From Eretmocerus hayati (lineage: Eukaryota > Arthropoda > Insecta > Hymenoptera > Aphelinidae): a stretch of DNA of 64,000 bases. The translations under genes and the position numbers were made by a program. Under the pieces are notes generated by a model that saw only the letters and a list, made by a program, of their open reading frames with translations, was not told the DNA's origin and did no database searches. Positions within the stretch are counted from its first letter, which is position 1; each line of letters opens with the position of its first letter. Positions 1-11,662 of the stretch are shown in pieces. The stretch spans positions 179,287,021 through 179,351,020 of the forward strand of contig CM056741.1 of assembly GCA_029851415.1 (NCBI GenBank). Direction: 5' to 3'.

Positions 1-3000
1 CTTTTTTTTGTTAGAATAAAAATGGATCTGTGAATAGAATATATATGTGCCCAAAAATTTTGCCATTTATAAAATTGTGCTCAGAAAAATTGACAAAAAT
101 AACGCAATATACAACAGCGAGCAACTTTCTAAAACATCTTGTCAGGTGAGCTGATTTGGACGTATATACCTCTCTCTTTGGGTCAACTTATGCATGCATA
201 CCATCGGACGAAATATTCAAGGCTTACGAAATTGAAGATCTACAACCCATTCGCTCTCATATCCTATACTTGAAAAAGCAAAAGTGTTCTCTCATAACTC
301 GTACAATTTTTTACTCATCTTTCACTTGAAACTCAAGAGCGGACTAAACCATCGAAACTTTTTTCATTCTCGATATTATTGTCATAGGTAAAAAAGTGTA
401 CAAAACCGGATATGAAATTTTCATTCATCATCTTGTATCTACATAAATATAAGAAGAAAGTTGAAGGAGATAAATAGGCACCCACGTGCGATAAAAAGTA
501 TAGGTACATACAACTAACTCGGCCACTCGGCCGGTGTTATACACTTGATTACAATATTATTACACACGATGACGGCAGAGAGTTGTATTATAGCAACAAA
601 AGTTGAATGAGTGACTTTGGCGATTATGTTTATTCGCATTAAAAGTTAAAAATTATGTAAGAGGCCGCGAAGCATTGGCACACTTATGGTGGATTAATTG
701 TTGATTCAAAGTGATTTCTCGCCGACGAGTGAAACTTTTCGTAAAAACTCAAGTATGTATGCGTGTTATAGCTTATATCTGATGTGCCTGAGTGAGAAAG
801 AAATATTCCAATGCAATAAGCGATCGTTCAAGTGGGCCTAAAACATTATTACGTCAGGATTCAAAAGTAGAAACTAAAAAACAAGCTATTGTGCTGATGT
901 TGGGGTAGCTTTCGAAATTTTTATACGATCTTGCGGTAAATTATTGGAATTATTGAATTTTGTGGTAATATCCTGAGATCAAGCAAATTAGACCTAATGA
1001 TCAGATCGCCGAATCAAGTTTGGAACGAGATCTGAAACGAGTTATGACGTCGAAGAATTTTAATCTGAAAATTCGTGAACTGATATTTTTCATATATTTT
1101 GTGAAAAACTGGCTTGGCAAAATGTCGATATATTTAGTGAAGTGACGTGACAATTTCAAGATTCGAAGATGATGATTGTCAGCTCATTATCGACCCCATT
1201 ACGTGCATTGATCTTCGATCACTCGGTAATGATTCTGTCATCTGATGATGTAAATGGTCCATTAAATCAAATAACGAAATTCGTCACGCGTTCTGATGAT
1301 ATTTTCGAACATGTAAGATGAAAATATGTATAAGGAAACGTCTTATTTAACCCTTGTTTTCCTTCATCTATAATTAAATAATAACCCATTTTATTCTCTG
1401 AATTATCATCAGACGATTGATTGATTGAACGATTTCAATTTAAGTAATTGCAAAAACTAGGGACGGACTAAAATCGCATTTGTAACACAAATCATTTTGG
1501 ACATGTGAGGTTTGAAATATTTTCTGTAATAAATTTTGGAAGAATATTGAAGTGAACTGCTGTGTTTTCTAGATTAGCCATTCATCATCCGATCATCGAT
1601 ATTTGAAAATCGCAGCAAAAATCCAAGACTGGCCTCCTCTGAATAACTGGATCAACATTGCAACTGCGAATTGGGTCAAATAGAAACATAGAAAAGCCCC
1701 AACGACATTTATTTAACTTTGATTCATAATAGTTCTGTGGATCTAATTCAATCCGAATAAAACGAAGATTCTCAAGTTTAAATTGTATGAGCCCTCCGTT
1801 CCCTCATTAATCCAGTCTCAACTCCATTCATCAACTTTGGAGCAATTTTTCCTGACTTGAGCCTTATGAGGACAAACTCGAGAAAGAGGTGGATTTCATC
1901 AAATTTTTGTCGATGCAATCATTAGTAGTCTCGTCGATAACCCAGAATCTATAATAGTACCGATGGAATTCCAAATGTCTAATTCAAATAAGATCTTGAC
2001 CAAAATTTGCAGGAAAAACAACTTTTCTGAAAGTAATAGCCATGTTCTCTTACGTAAGATTGATTCATCGGAAGGTGGTCATGCATAGTATACTTTCCTA
2101 CAAACCAAAATTTTTTTCAATCTTCAATCTCTAGTTTACCTCTCTCGTGAAAATCTTCCTCTTTGCCACTCAATTTGATTTCCCCAATATTCTTTTACTC
2201 TTCTACTCAAGGTCGAATGCATAAGCCTTTTATCTATGGTAGTAAAAATCGAGAAGTTTTGATGACAATCTCCATGATACTCGGAATCAATCATAGGAAG
2301 GAAATGGCAATCAATCATTCAATAGATGAATATTCATTTCTAGCGTTCAATGATCGCTTTATCAGTTAAAGGATTGTAAACACCACAAAAACTTCATTAG
2401 ACGGTCAGACGTATAATTTCAAGATTTTGTGGTGTATACTATAGAGGATATAATTTCAAATTCATAAAAAGTTTCCTGATCAGGTACGCAAATGCTAGAC
2501 CCATGTCAGACTCTTATGGCTTTCAATTATTGGTCCATTAGATTGAAAAATTACGATTGAAGAGTCTGAGGTCCTCAATAAGAATATTTTCCGACATGCG
2601 CTGGGACGAATATTACACCCCGGAATTGTGCCATCCAAACCAACACAGTTCACGGCAAAATTAATTATTCGATCAAATTCGTATTCACACCTTCTTTTGT
2701 CTTCGAATCAGACTCAAAAATACTACTTTCAAATTTTACAACGTAATAAGGCAAGTTAGGATAACCACGTCGCCATTCATGATTCATCAAACCATCGCAA
2801 AACATCTAACACCCTAACGAGCAATAATAACAACTGCACAACTGCATCAAGCATATACATACAAATCGGATAATGTCCGAATCGCACTTCGCAACGATTG
2901 CGCGTTCATTATTAAAAATTACGATAGTAAGTATAGACGCAGTTAGCCTGAATATCCACGTGCAGCTTAATATTTCTTGTTTGCAAAATTTCACAAGATT

Positions 3001-3429
3001 GAGAAACGCTCTCATACTTTCATCAACGTCTACATCTCAAACATTCGAAAATCACCTCGAAATTCACTCTTGGCAACGATTCTCTCATTATAACTACCAC
3101 ATTCACCTCTAAAAAAAACTTGACCGCAACCAATGTCCATCAGGATAGAATCCATCACAAAAAATTTGATGCTTGAAAGTCAATCGATCCGATATCAACA
3201 AAAAAATTTCCAATAGGCACCAATAACCTCTTACAGCACAGATTCGCAAAAAAAAATTCCATTTAGATAACACTAAATGATATAGCACTCACGGAAGTCG
3301 TAGATAAGATGAAAAAACGATGATCTTTTCGATGCGCTGAAATTAGTCAATCCTGTAAGATATAATTTCCTGCAGCCCTTGAAATATTTATATGCACCAA
3401 TAAAATACGTATTGTTGAATAATAATGAA
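1..3429. other. Non-coding AT-rich DNA, nothing recognised
   Basis: No reading frame here looks like a conserved protein, and I see no RNA gene or clear transposon end. Open frames are short (under 80 codons) and occur on both strands as expected by chance in AT-rich DNA. It could be intergenic or a long intron of a gene outside the window. Confidence 0.5.
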
Positions 3430-3459
3430 AATAATGATTGTATTTATAATAAATTTGTA

Positions 3460-3600
3460 AATCGCGGGGGGGACCTGTCGCTCGGACGCGGTCCGCCGAA
3501 TAACTGAGGCCCAGAAATTGCCAGAGCTCCGCGCACTCGCGAAAAATCTGTACCGAGACGAGAGTGCGAGCAAATAAAAGTGGACGCGAGTGTATATGGT
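3460..3600. promoter_or_regulatory. CpG-rich patch, possible promoter or 5' exon
   Basis: This stretch is much richer in G+C and CpG than its surroundings, with repeated CGCG, CGGACG and GCGAG words. In AT-rich insect DNA such islands often mark a first exon or promoter. A minus-strand frame stays open across it, but the residues match nothing I recognise. It could equally be a fragment of a GC-rich repeat. Confidence 0.25.
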
Positions 3601-3699
3601 CTGTAATACTATACAGTACATATGAGAACTCTATGGACTTGCAGGTTTAAACCGATCACCCGAGAGGAGACTCTTTGAAACAGAGTCGAGTGACCCCTA

Positions 3700-5160
3700 C
3701 TACTTACTTTGCACCTCAAGTCCTCGTGTATTTCACAATTGGTCCCTGAACTGATGTGTATAGTAGGATGCACATCACGCTTGCTCAGTTCAGAGATAAC
3801 ACAGGTTTCGAGAAAAGAGATTGGATTTTTTTAAATCAGTGGAAAAATGGTGTGAAAAAAAGTGTGAGGTGATTGGGTTGGGGATGGCGATTATTGAGAA
3901 TGCTGATTTTTGTTGGATCGTGCGTGATCTCGATTGAGAACTGATTTTGGGAGTGGCTGGAATGAGGATGAATAAGAGTCACGTTCGACTAAAGATTTGA
4001 GATTCATAGACCGATTTTGTCACCGATGGATTCGCACGTTGACGCAATTATCAATCAAGGATATGATACGTGTCATTAGCGAATTCTGGAGATGAACTTT
4101 TGATGCTCGTTGGAAAGCTTTCTTCATAGAATTCATACCTCGATACAATACTTCGATTCAACATGCTCGTATCTTCGTGATTCATCTGTGTATCTTAATT
4201 CAGTTAGGACAGGCTTAGGTACATTTCAAAATAATACTCAATAATCGGTAGTGTTTCAGAATAATTTCTCGTCACTTCCATTCGATTTCTGTGGCCATGA
4301 TGTGATATTTCTTAACCAATGGCAGTACTCAGAGAGATTGTCGGATCGCTTGTAGAGCTTTTCCTGTTTAGTATATTTTGATTCCACTAGAAGATGAAGA
4401 TCGTCATCCTTTTTTAAAAAATTGATTTTGAGAATAACAAAAGTCTTGCAGAATCATATCGAAAATGCACTTGAAGAATTTTGTTTGTTCATTCCTAGTC
4501 CTGATTAGGCAAAATCCGGAAAACTCAACAAGCATGATTATTATGGACTATCTCTAAAAACGAGTAGCACGATCTTCACAGAGAGATTGGTTAGAGGTCT
4601 CCGAATTTGCCTGGATTTTTGGGATACTTTCGGGTTTGTCATCGTTTGATTAACCAGACAGTCGCGGGTGATTTGATTTTAATTTGATTCATTCATCAAG
4701 GACTTGGGGTAGAACCCCATATGTCCACATTGAGTAATGACATTCTAGTTTGGATTAGTACATATTTCATAAATAGTCTAAGAAGTCTATTCTTAAACTG
4801 GGTTGATGGTGTATATTCTTTCAAGATAAGAATATTTGAACCTTTCGTGAAACAAACCCAAATAAGAACCAATAGAGAATGTTTGACGATCAAGGGTAAG
4901 TTTATATCAGCTGAAGGGGGGCTCGTATACGGTTGGAGATGGGGTAGGGACGATCTCTCCCAAGGAAGCCCGTTTCGACCAACCGGAAGTATCATGCTGA
5001 AAAATGAGTTGTGAAGTATTTCTTTGGATTTCGAAAGACCTAATGCAATTGAGTCTAATCGTGACATTTCATTCAGAAGCGTGAAGCTACAGAAATGAAG
5101 GATTATTTCTCCGCTCCTGGGTTTCTTCCCTCGTTGCTTTTAAAAATAATTTTCAATTCA
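3700..5160. other. Non-coding DNA, nothing recognised
   Basis: A frame of 123 codons on the minus strand and one of 97 codons on the plus strand overlap at about 4.7-5.07 kb. Neither has recognisable motifs or flanking splice logic, so I treat both as chance. Confidence 0.45.
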
Positions 5161-5191
5161 GTTGCCAGTATCAATTATTGATACTGGCAAC
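5161..5191. repeat. Perfect 31-nt palindrome
   Basis: Two perfectly complementary 15-nt arms (left arm GTTGCCAGTATCAAT) flank a single central base. The loop is too short for a microRNA precursor, so this is a cruciform-type palindrome, perhaps a remnant of a transposon tip or a recombination scar. Confidence 0.85.
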
Positions 5192-5310
5192 ATACCATTT
5201 TGACCGCTAGAGGCGCCACCACCGCTTTCAATAAGGTAGAGAGTACTCGTAACGGAGGATCGTCCCCTCATTCGGATTGTCTAAGGCCAAAAGATTCAAT
5301 GCAAAGGTGA

Positions 5311-5338
5311 ATTCACACACTCTTAAGAGTGTGCGAAT
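5311..5338. repeat. 28-nt near-perfect palindrome
   Basis: The core CACACTCTTAAGAGTGTG is an exact 18-bp palindrome. It extends to 14-nt arms with one mismatched pair. It lies about 120 bp from the 5161-5191 palindrome, so the two may belong to one element. Confidence 0.8.
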
Positions 5339-5339
5339 G

Positions 5340-6060
5340 TTGATCATGTGGTGGATAAGGAACTTCCATCTACCCATAGATGTATTTGCTCGCCAATTGA
5401 TATATTTTTGTTAATGAAGCTTCACTTTTATTCTATTTCATCCAGAGAACATAGACAGTTTCCATAAATATCTCTCTTTTAGTGATACTGGAACGCAGTC
5501 ATGATGTGCTCAAAGACACTTTATTACAATGTAAGCTCTAAAACGTCAACGGATCCTGTACCAAAGACTCATTATTAATAGAAAAGTGAATGATTAATCT
5601 GAGATGCACTTAAGCATTGTGGAAATATTGCTTCTTGAGGCGATAAGGCCTGTCAAAATATCAAACTCATCCATCGATTGAGATTGGGTATAGAACAGTA
5701 TTCAACTGAATGGTCCACAGTCATTAGGATACACAAATTTGATAAACCAAGGATTACTGAAGGATTGAGTTATTGATGGGTATTATGATAGGGTAGCAAG
5801 AGTTTCTTCAAAAAATTTACCAAAACCAGACACCTGGTATTATCAGACAACTCACATTCACACATCCATCATTCTCAGATGGAGTCCACGACCATCTGGC
5901 GGCTCAAAAATACTTCAAATTATTCATAACAATCAGCTAGATCATTTGTCGTCTGCACCGCGTACAAATATTGAGGTTACGATTCGGCTGATGCGTGCGC
6001 GAGTTTGCACGTATAGTATAGTCTGCTATAGGTTGCAGACTTGTGTATAGTTGAGGTTAG
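5340..6060. other. Non-coding DNA, nothing recognised
   Basis: No coding or repeat signal stands out between the palindromes and the minisatellite that follows. Confidence 0.4.
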
Positions 6061-6470
6061 TCGGGATAATCCTGTGGGAGATCTATTGAAGCAAGAAGAT
6101 GAAGGAAACTGAGGAAGACACACAATTAAGGGAGGACAGAGGCAAAAACTCAATAAGAAAATGGATATGATCAATCAAATGATCAATGAAGAAAAAGAAT
6201 GGATTAATAAGAGAATGATATAACCCTGTGGGAGATCTATTGAAGCAAGAAGATGAAGAAAACTGAGGAAGACAAACAAGGGAGGACAGAGGCAAAAACT
6301 CAATAAGAAAATGGATATGATCAATCAAATGATTAATGGAGAATGGATCAATAAGAGAATGAGATAACCCTGTGGGAGATCTATTGAAGCAAGAAGACGA
6401 AGAAAGCTAAGGAAGACAAACAACGGAGGACAGAGGCAAAAACTCAATTAGAGAATGGAGAAGTCACCAA
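6060..6470. repeat. Tandem repeat, about three ~145-155 bp units
   Basis: The word CCTGTGGGAGATCTATTGAA recurs at 6071, 6225 and 6369, giving periods of 154 and 144 bp. Each unit continues with a purine-rich segment (AAGCAAGAAGA, GAGGACAGAGGCAAAAACTC). The third copy is truncated and more diverged. The minus-strand frames across it encode the same peptide twice only because the DNA is repeated, so no gene is called. Confidence 0.85.
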
Positions 6471-7112
6471 AAGGAAAAAGTAGAAAGAGAATGAGGGAAG
6501 ATAATCGTAGAGTCAATATTAGTCAGGCACAATACGAAAGGTGTGCGCAAGGAACAGAGTCCACCTCGATATAACTAGAACAGTAAGATAGGAATCAAAA
6601 TGATGGCAAGATTCAGATGCTACAGTGCATGGAAAAGTCTCTGGTACTGAGCAAAAGAAGAATCAGAAAATATAGACTGTGTGAATGAGGCGAAGAGACA
6701 TGGAAACACATGCCAGAAGAATGCACACCAAGACGAGAGCTAACATACCAAAACATCATGATGAGAGGGAGGAAAGGAGGAGAATGGATGAGGAAAGTAC
6801 GCTAGAGATGAAAATACACCAATGACTGAGGAAAAAGAACTTTGAGGAAGAGTAGCGGAGATCGAGTCATAAATCTGGCAAACATCTGTACAAGAATCAA
6901 TTATTTCATTACAGATACAAAGAAATGATAATGAATGAAAGTTGATGGAATCGAACCAACTTATGTGCTCTGTTATGGAAATCATCATCGATGGAATACA
7001 AAAAATATCCTATAAAATATAAAATACCACGTAGAGTTAATCAAGCTTGCCAGATCATCCCGAGTCCTGTCTAGTTGGGGCCTGAAGTGGCCAAATAGTA
7101 TATTAAGCAACA
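6470..7112. other. Purine-rich non-coding DNA
   Basis: The plus strand is rich in AGAA, GAGG and GGAAAG words, much like the minisatellite units just before it. It may be more decayed copies of that repeat. No gene is seen. Confidence 0.4.
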
Positions 7113-7350
7113 AGGGTGCCAACAGATATTTGCGCACGAGTCCCCGCAACGAGTGTGCAAATGGTCCGTTTGCACACGGTTTCATCGTTTGCGCCGTGCG
7201 CAAATGAGTTATTTGCGCACTACAATGAGTTATTTGCGCACTGTAGTGCGCAAATAACTCATTTGCGCACGGCGCAAACGATGAAACCGTGTGCAAACGG
7301 ACCATTTGCACACGAGTGCGGGGACGAGAGCGCAAATGTCGGCACCCGAG
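7113..7350. mobile_element. Foldback element rich in TTTGCGCAC words
   Basis: Two arms of about 110-120 bp, one on each side of about 7235, are reverse complements with very few mismatches. The outer ends carry GGGTGCC and GGCACCC. Inside, the 9-mers TTTGCGCAC and TTTGCACAC and their complements recur many times. The frames that run through it on both strands are mirror images produced by the palindrome. It is a non-autonomous inverted-repeat element; I could not assign a superfamily. Confidence 0.8.
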
Positions 7351-7700
7351 TTGCTTACGATATTTTTTGTTATTGCTGTGAGCAAAAATGTAACTCGCCC
7401 AAAACCCTAGAAAAAAGTCGCGGATTTTTTTGCTCTGGGGTGAAGGAATTCTCTTAATTTCTGTTCTCTTTAGTTATATTGAGTATTACGAGAAATTGAT
7501 CCGTAGATCCATTAAATCGTATACTTCATGTATTATTTTGAACGGGACAGAGCTTATCGTCATCACGTTGAAACACCCATATTTTGAATATAATTATGGT
7601 TTCACAATGTCTAGTATTATCCAAAGTAAATTGAATATCCACAATATGTCGGTTAATCACTCCTTTGACCGGAGATGATGTTAGGGCGTGGAGAAGGGCG
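7351..7700. other. Short spacer, no gene recognised
   Basis: This is AT-rich sequence between the foldback and the GC-rich hairpins. Frames open here have no recognisable motifs. Confidence 0.4.
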
Positions 7701-7790
7701 CAGTGCGGGGTCCAGGGGCGGCAGCCCCTGGTGGGGGTGCAGGGGGCGAAGCCCCCGCCGGGGGGTTCGGGGGGCGGAGCCCCCCGACTG
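7701..7790. repeat. GC-rich cluster of three consecutive hairpins
   Basis: Three stem-loops follow one another: CAGGGGC..GCCCCTG (7713-7730), GGGGGC..GCCCCC (7742-7756) and CGGGGGGC..GCCCCCCG (7768-7786), with 3-4 nt loops. The block is about 85% G+C inside AT-rich DNA. Stems lengthen along the series, and the linkers also share GGTGGGGGTGC-like words, so it looks like a small repeated hairpin family of foreign or mobile origin. Confidence 0.85.
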
Positions 7791-8049
7791 AAAAAAAATT
7801 TTGAAAAATATATAAGAAAAAAGTCTTTTGCCCACCCCCTTGACTGGAAAAAATTTTTTTAATTCATCAGGAAAAACAACTTTTGCAGAAGCAGTTTTTA
7901 CTTTACTTGCTTGTACTACTTGCATTTAGGCATGATTTTCAACATATCCAGATTCTTGTTATTTTTCTACATATTTACAGCCATAAATCTACAAATCTCA
8001 CTCTAGTCAAATATATCTATTGAGTATAGGATGATCAACCATCAATCCA

Positions 8050-8245
8050 AATTTGGTAAGCAAACTGTGCGTAAACGTCCCATTTGCACACTGTTTCATC
8101 GTTTACGCAGTGCGCAAATGGATATTTGCGCACTACCGTGTGCAAATGAGTCATTTGCGCACTGTGCAAATGAGAATCCGTGCCCAAATGGGCCATTTGC
8201 ACACGCACACTTGCGTCTAAACGGCCATTTTTGCGCACAGAATAA
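8050..8245. mobile_element. Diverged relative of the TTTGCGCAC foldback
   Basis: ATTTGCACAC, CATTTGCGCAC, GTGCGCAAAT and TTTCATCGTTTACGC recur in the same kind of order as in the 7113-7350 element. The arms are less complete and more mutated. It appears to be an older or rearranged member of the same family. A single further word pair lies near 33602-33632. Confidence 0.7.
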
Positions 8246-8249
8246 CAAA

Positions 8250-9290
8250 AAGAGATTTTTCAACGCGTCTTCGATGGGTTTTTTTCTGACGTCTCCAGAA
8301 TAGCGCAAACTGCAATTCACTACCCTGAGCTAAACTTGCGATATATGCAATCATGAAAAGAGGATACGATTTTGATGCTGGGAGGAAATCAAAAGGCAAA
8401 ACATAGCTTCTCAGGCATCTCAAAATTTTTTCGCAACCTCATAGTGATTGAAAACTTTATATTGCGGGCAATGACATCGAATTACAATCACGAGAAAGAG
8501 TTTTCCATCATCTTTATCTTTTCCATGTCGTGTTCGAGTGAAATTACTCAAAGAGTGATTCCAGAACTCAAATTTTTTGAAATAATCAGCCTCGAATATG
8601 ACAATGAGGGAGCATTTCACAAGAGGATTGGTTAACAACTTGATTTTGCATCTCTAATGATCTACAAAAGATTACCTATTAAAATTTTCAATGTAATGAA
8701 TTGCTTCCAGATTGTCTTCAAACATATGAATCAAGCAAGAATATGCATTTTTCATTACAATGGGATGAGGTAAGGTATTTTGATTCGTATGGAAAAGTCA
8801 TATTCGAGCTGTTAGAAACCGAGCTCGAGTATTTTTAGCTGGTCAGTCTAATCACCACCCGATGAGCATTGAGTTATTCGAGCAGTCACGTACAGATTGC
8901 TCAATAATATCACGAGCATAAGTAATTGTGACCTGTGGAATGTTTGGAGATATTTGTTGACTGTCCATTGATATCTGAAGGAATATGACGAACTCCTAAA
9001 GAATATCTAGAAGAATACAAATTACTTATCTGACGGTGGGAATTTTCAACTCAAGTCTCCAAGAAGACACGTATCATAAAATATCATCCTCCTCGATTAA
9101 GATGAATGGACTCTTCTTCTCTCACTCAAAATCTGATAAATGCGTGCGAGAGGAAATTTTATTGCCGCGAATGTTCATAAGATGGAATAAGTATCAGTTG
9201 AGGCAAATACTAAATAAGGTCTGGTTCAAATATTAAGGCAAAAGTATAATTTTTTAATGAGCTTACGACTTTGTTTGGTCAGTTGAAACT
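8250..9290. other. Non-coding DNA, nothing recognised
   Basis: Open frames up to 87 codons occur on both strands, without motifs or paired splice signals. I see no repeat ends. Confidence 0.4.
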
Positions 9291-9610
9291 GACATGCACC
9301 AAAGGGCGTGTCTACGAATGATGCATATGTATGCATGTCTATACAGTGCACACTGCGCATATACACTGCACACGTGTACATGTGCAGCTCATCAAACTTC
9401 AGCAAAGATTGAAGGGCTCATGCACATCAGAGATTTTCTGATTCAAATTTGTGTCTTTGCTCCGTTATCGGCTGATCTAGAGCAGAACTCGGCGACTTCC
9501 GCCTAATTTTGGCTAAAATTTTACGAGCTGACGTGTGCAATGCATATGCGCAGTGTGCACTGCATATGCATGCATATACATATTTATGGATGCACCCTAC
9601 TGGCTGTGCT
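9290..9610. repeat. Imperfect inverted repeat with alternating TGCA tracts
   Basis: The segment around 9318-9400 (TGCATATGTATGCATG, CAGTGCACACTGCGCATATA, CACACGTGTACATGTGCAGC) is matched in inverse by 9525-9600 (GAGCTGACGTGTGC, GCATATGCGCAGTGTGCACT). It is probably a small inverted-repeat transposon. The alternating purine-pyrimidine runs could also adopt Z-DNA. Confidence 0.6.
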
Positions 9611-9619
9611 AGTCTCGTC

Positions 9620-10060
9620 ATTTTTAATCATTCTCGAAGTCATCCCCCATCATCTTTGTCTTATCCTCCAAATTTCAAGGCATATTACTAATGGGCCAGA
9701 GAAATGAAAATAATTGATCAGAGGTGAAGAAGAATTGTTCCAGAAAATTTTGACCGGGTACATTCTTATACTTGTAGAGGCTCTGGCTGGGAGGCTTTGT
9801 ACCGTCGTTCTCATCATCGCAGCTGCAATGAAGCCCTCATATGATGTTTAAGCGTACCTATGACACGAGTCATTTGCTTTTGAGCAGTATGCCAATAGAG
9901 CAATACTTAAATTATCTCCGAGATTATTTCTTAGGTACGGAAATTGGAGAGTGTGCTCTTTGAGGGTTGAATATCGCACCAATCAAAAGTCTGACCCTTC
10001 TGTTTACATCTAACACACACTAGTCTGAACATTTTCAACCCCTTCAGAATCTTACAGAAC
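9620..10060. other. Non-coding spacer
   Basis: No gene or repeat boundary is recognised before the transposon starting at 10061. Confidence 0.4.
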
Positions 10061-10857
10061 TAAGGTAACTGTGCCTAATTTGCCCCCATTCCCTATTTTG
10101 CTCCCATTCAAGTTCTCACATGTACAAACCCGCAGACCTTGCCCCGCATTTTTTTCATGTTTGTTACGTTAAAATATGAGAAAATAAATGTTTTGGGCCG
10201 ATCCTAGATGACCCGGGCCTTCCTTAGAACAGAAAAACTGATTTCGCTACTTCCGACTTCTTTTTTGTTATTCACTAAAAGTTATGCCAAACAAAATTGA
10301 TAGAATCAATTCTAACGTGCCTTAACTCATCTTCTTTGTCTTCGTCCCAACTTTAGAATGCTTTTTGCAGAATTGCAAAATTCGATTTTTAGCCGATTCT
10401 ACGCCCATATCATTAGAAAAAGTGCAGTGTTCCTAATTTGCCCCTATAGTCTTTTTCCAAACTCATTCCTCGGTCCATTAAGATGCACCAATTTACCTCA
10501 AAAAGTTTCAAAGGCAGTAAAAAAAGCTACAAAATGAGCTAAAGTGCGTCTTATTTGGAGGTCTGGGAGCCGAGATATCCTGAGTATACGAAAAACCCGT
10601 ATAATCTCATGAAAATAGGCCTCTTTTCCCTGTGGGGGCAAATTAGGAACACACTGACAAAAACTCGCAAAAAATCTTCTTTCGCGAAAATCAAGATATC
10701 TCGGCTCCAACTCGTTCAAATTGAACGTACCTCAGCTCATTTTCAAGGTCTTGAAACAAGCTTCAAAATGAGGTAAAGTACGTTGAAAAATATAAAGATG
10801 AGTTGAAATGGCAAGTAAAACAAAAGTAGTGGGGGCAAATTAGGCACACTTACCTTA
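10061..10857. mobile_element. Non-autonomous DNA transposon, TAAGGTA-ended (copy 1)
   Basis: The element starts with TAAGGTAACTGTGCCTAATT and ends with its near-exact inverse (AATTAGGCACACTTACCTTA). The terminal inverted repeats are about 28 bp, both bounded by TA, which suggests a Tc1/mariner-like TA target. Internal repeated words include TGCCCC and CAAAATGAGCTAAAG / CAAAATGAGGTAAAG. No transposase is encoded. The same family recurs at 62198-62976, and related copies lie at 14675-15598 and about 29949-31098. Confidence 0.85.
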
Positions 10858-10859
10858 TC

Positions 10860-11660
10860 TTTTAATCAGATGCGATCATTTATCTACAATGTGCAAAATT
10901 CAATTTGAGCACCTCAGTGGACGACAAGATGTTTCATAATAAATTAGTCTTTTTACTCTGAGGATTGGCCCGGCAGTAACTAGGACACCTTAATGCGTCC
11001 ACTGACACCTTACAGTTGTAACACAGTTCTAGATTGATCTACGACACGGGCTGAATAGTAGGTGAATTTTCAGCTTTTTCTATGAGAGCGCCTAATATAA
11101 AGACAAGAAACAGAGGAACACCTACTGGAGGACTGCATCCAACCAGGTTCTGCATAGTAGATATTCATACTTTACGATTCACTATTTTGAACATTTGCCG
11201 AGATGGGAACCAATAGAACTAGATTTTGTGATAATGTTTAACTTTATTCTCCTAGCCAATATGCATCGCACCCGATTCGTCTCTTGACATTTGGACCAAT
11301 CGAACAGTCTTTGAAAAATTCGTGATGAAAAATCTGATGAGGGACAAGAGTTATAACCGAAGCGAAAGAAGAATGAGTGAATGAGACATAACCACATCCC
11401 GATGTGACCGAAGATCAAGGTTCCTCACTTACGACGACCAGCAAGCCTCCACTATCAAGTCTATAGACTTGGAATGAACGAGAGTGAAACCAATCTGTCG
11501 GTCTAGATGAGCTCTTGGTACACATAACAAAATTATTCATTCATCAAGGCTAAAGATGAGCTAATCACTGAGATTCGATCCTAAATTATAGTTCCTGAAT
11601 GAACTAAGCATTTTATCGCACATCAATGATGGATCAGACAGAACTCTGGAATTGCTCATT
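10860..11660. other. Non-coding DNA, nothing recognised
   Basis: I see no convincing gene or repeat between the transposon and the decayed coding relic that follows. Confidence 0.4.
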
Positions 11661-11662
11661 GA

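Noticed and set aside
4696..5067. 123-codon minus-strand frame overlapped by a 97-codon plus-strand frame
   Set aside because: Both strands are open over the same bases, with no splice partners and no recognisable motif.
6083..6328. Frame encoding a repeated LPQF-SSSCFNRSPTGL peptide
   Set aside because: The repetition comes from the 150-bp tandem DNA repeat, not from a repeated protein.
6060..6470. CRISPR-like array
   Set aside because: Units are about 150 bp, diverged, and without short identical repeats and unique spacers; the DNA is eukaryotic.
7116..7457. Frames rich in CANGPFAH / FAHCSAQ words on both strands
   Set aside because: They are translations of the palindromic TTTGCGCAC foldback and mirror each other.
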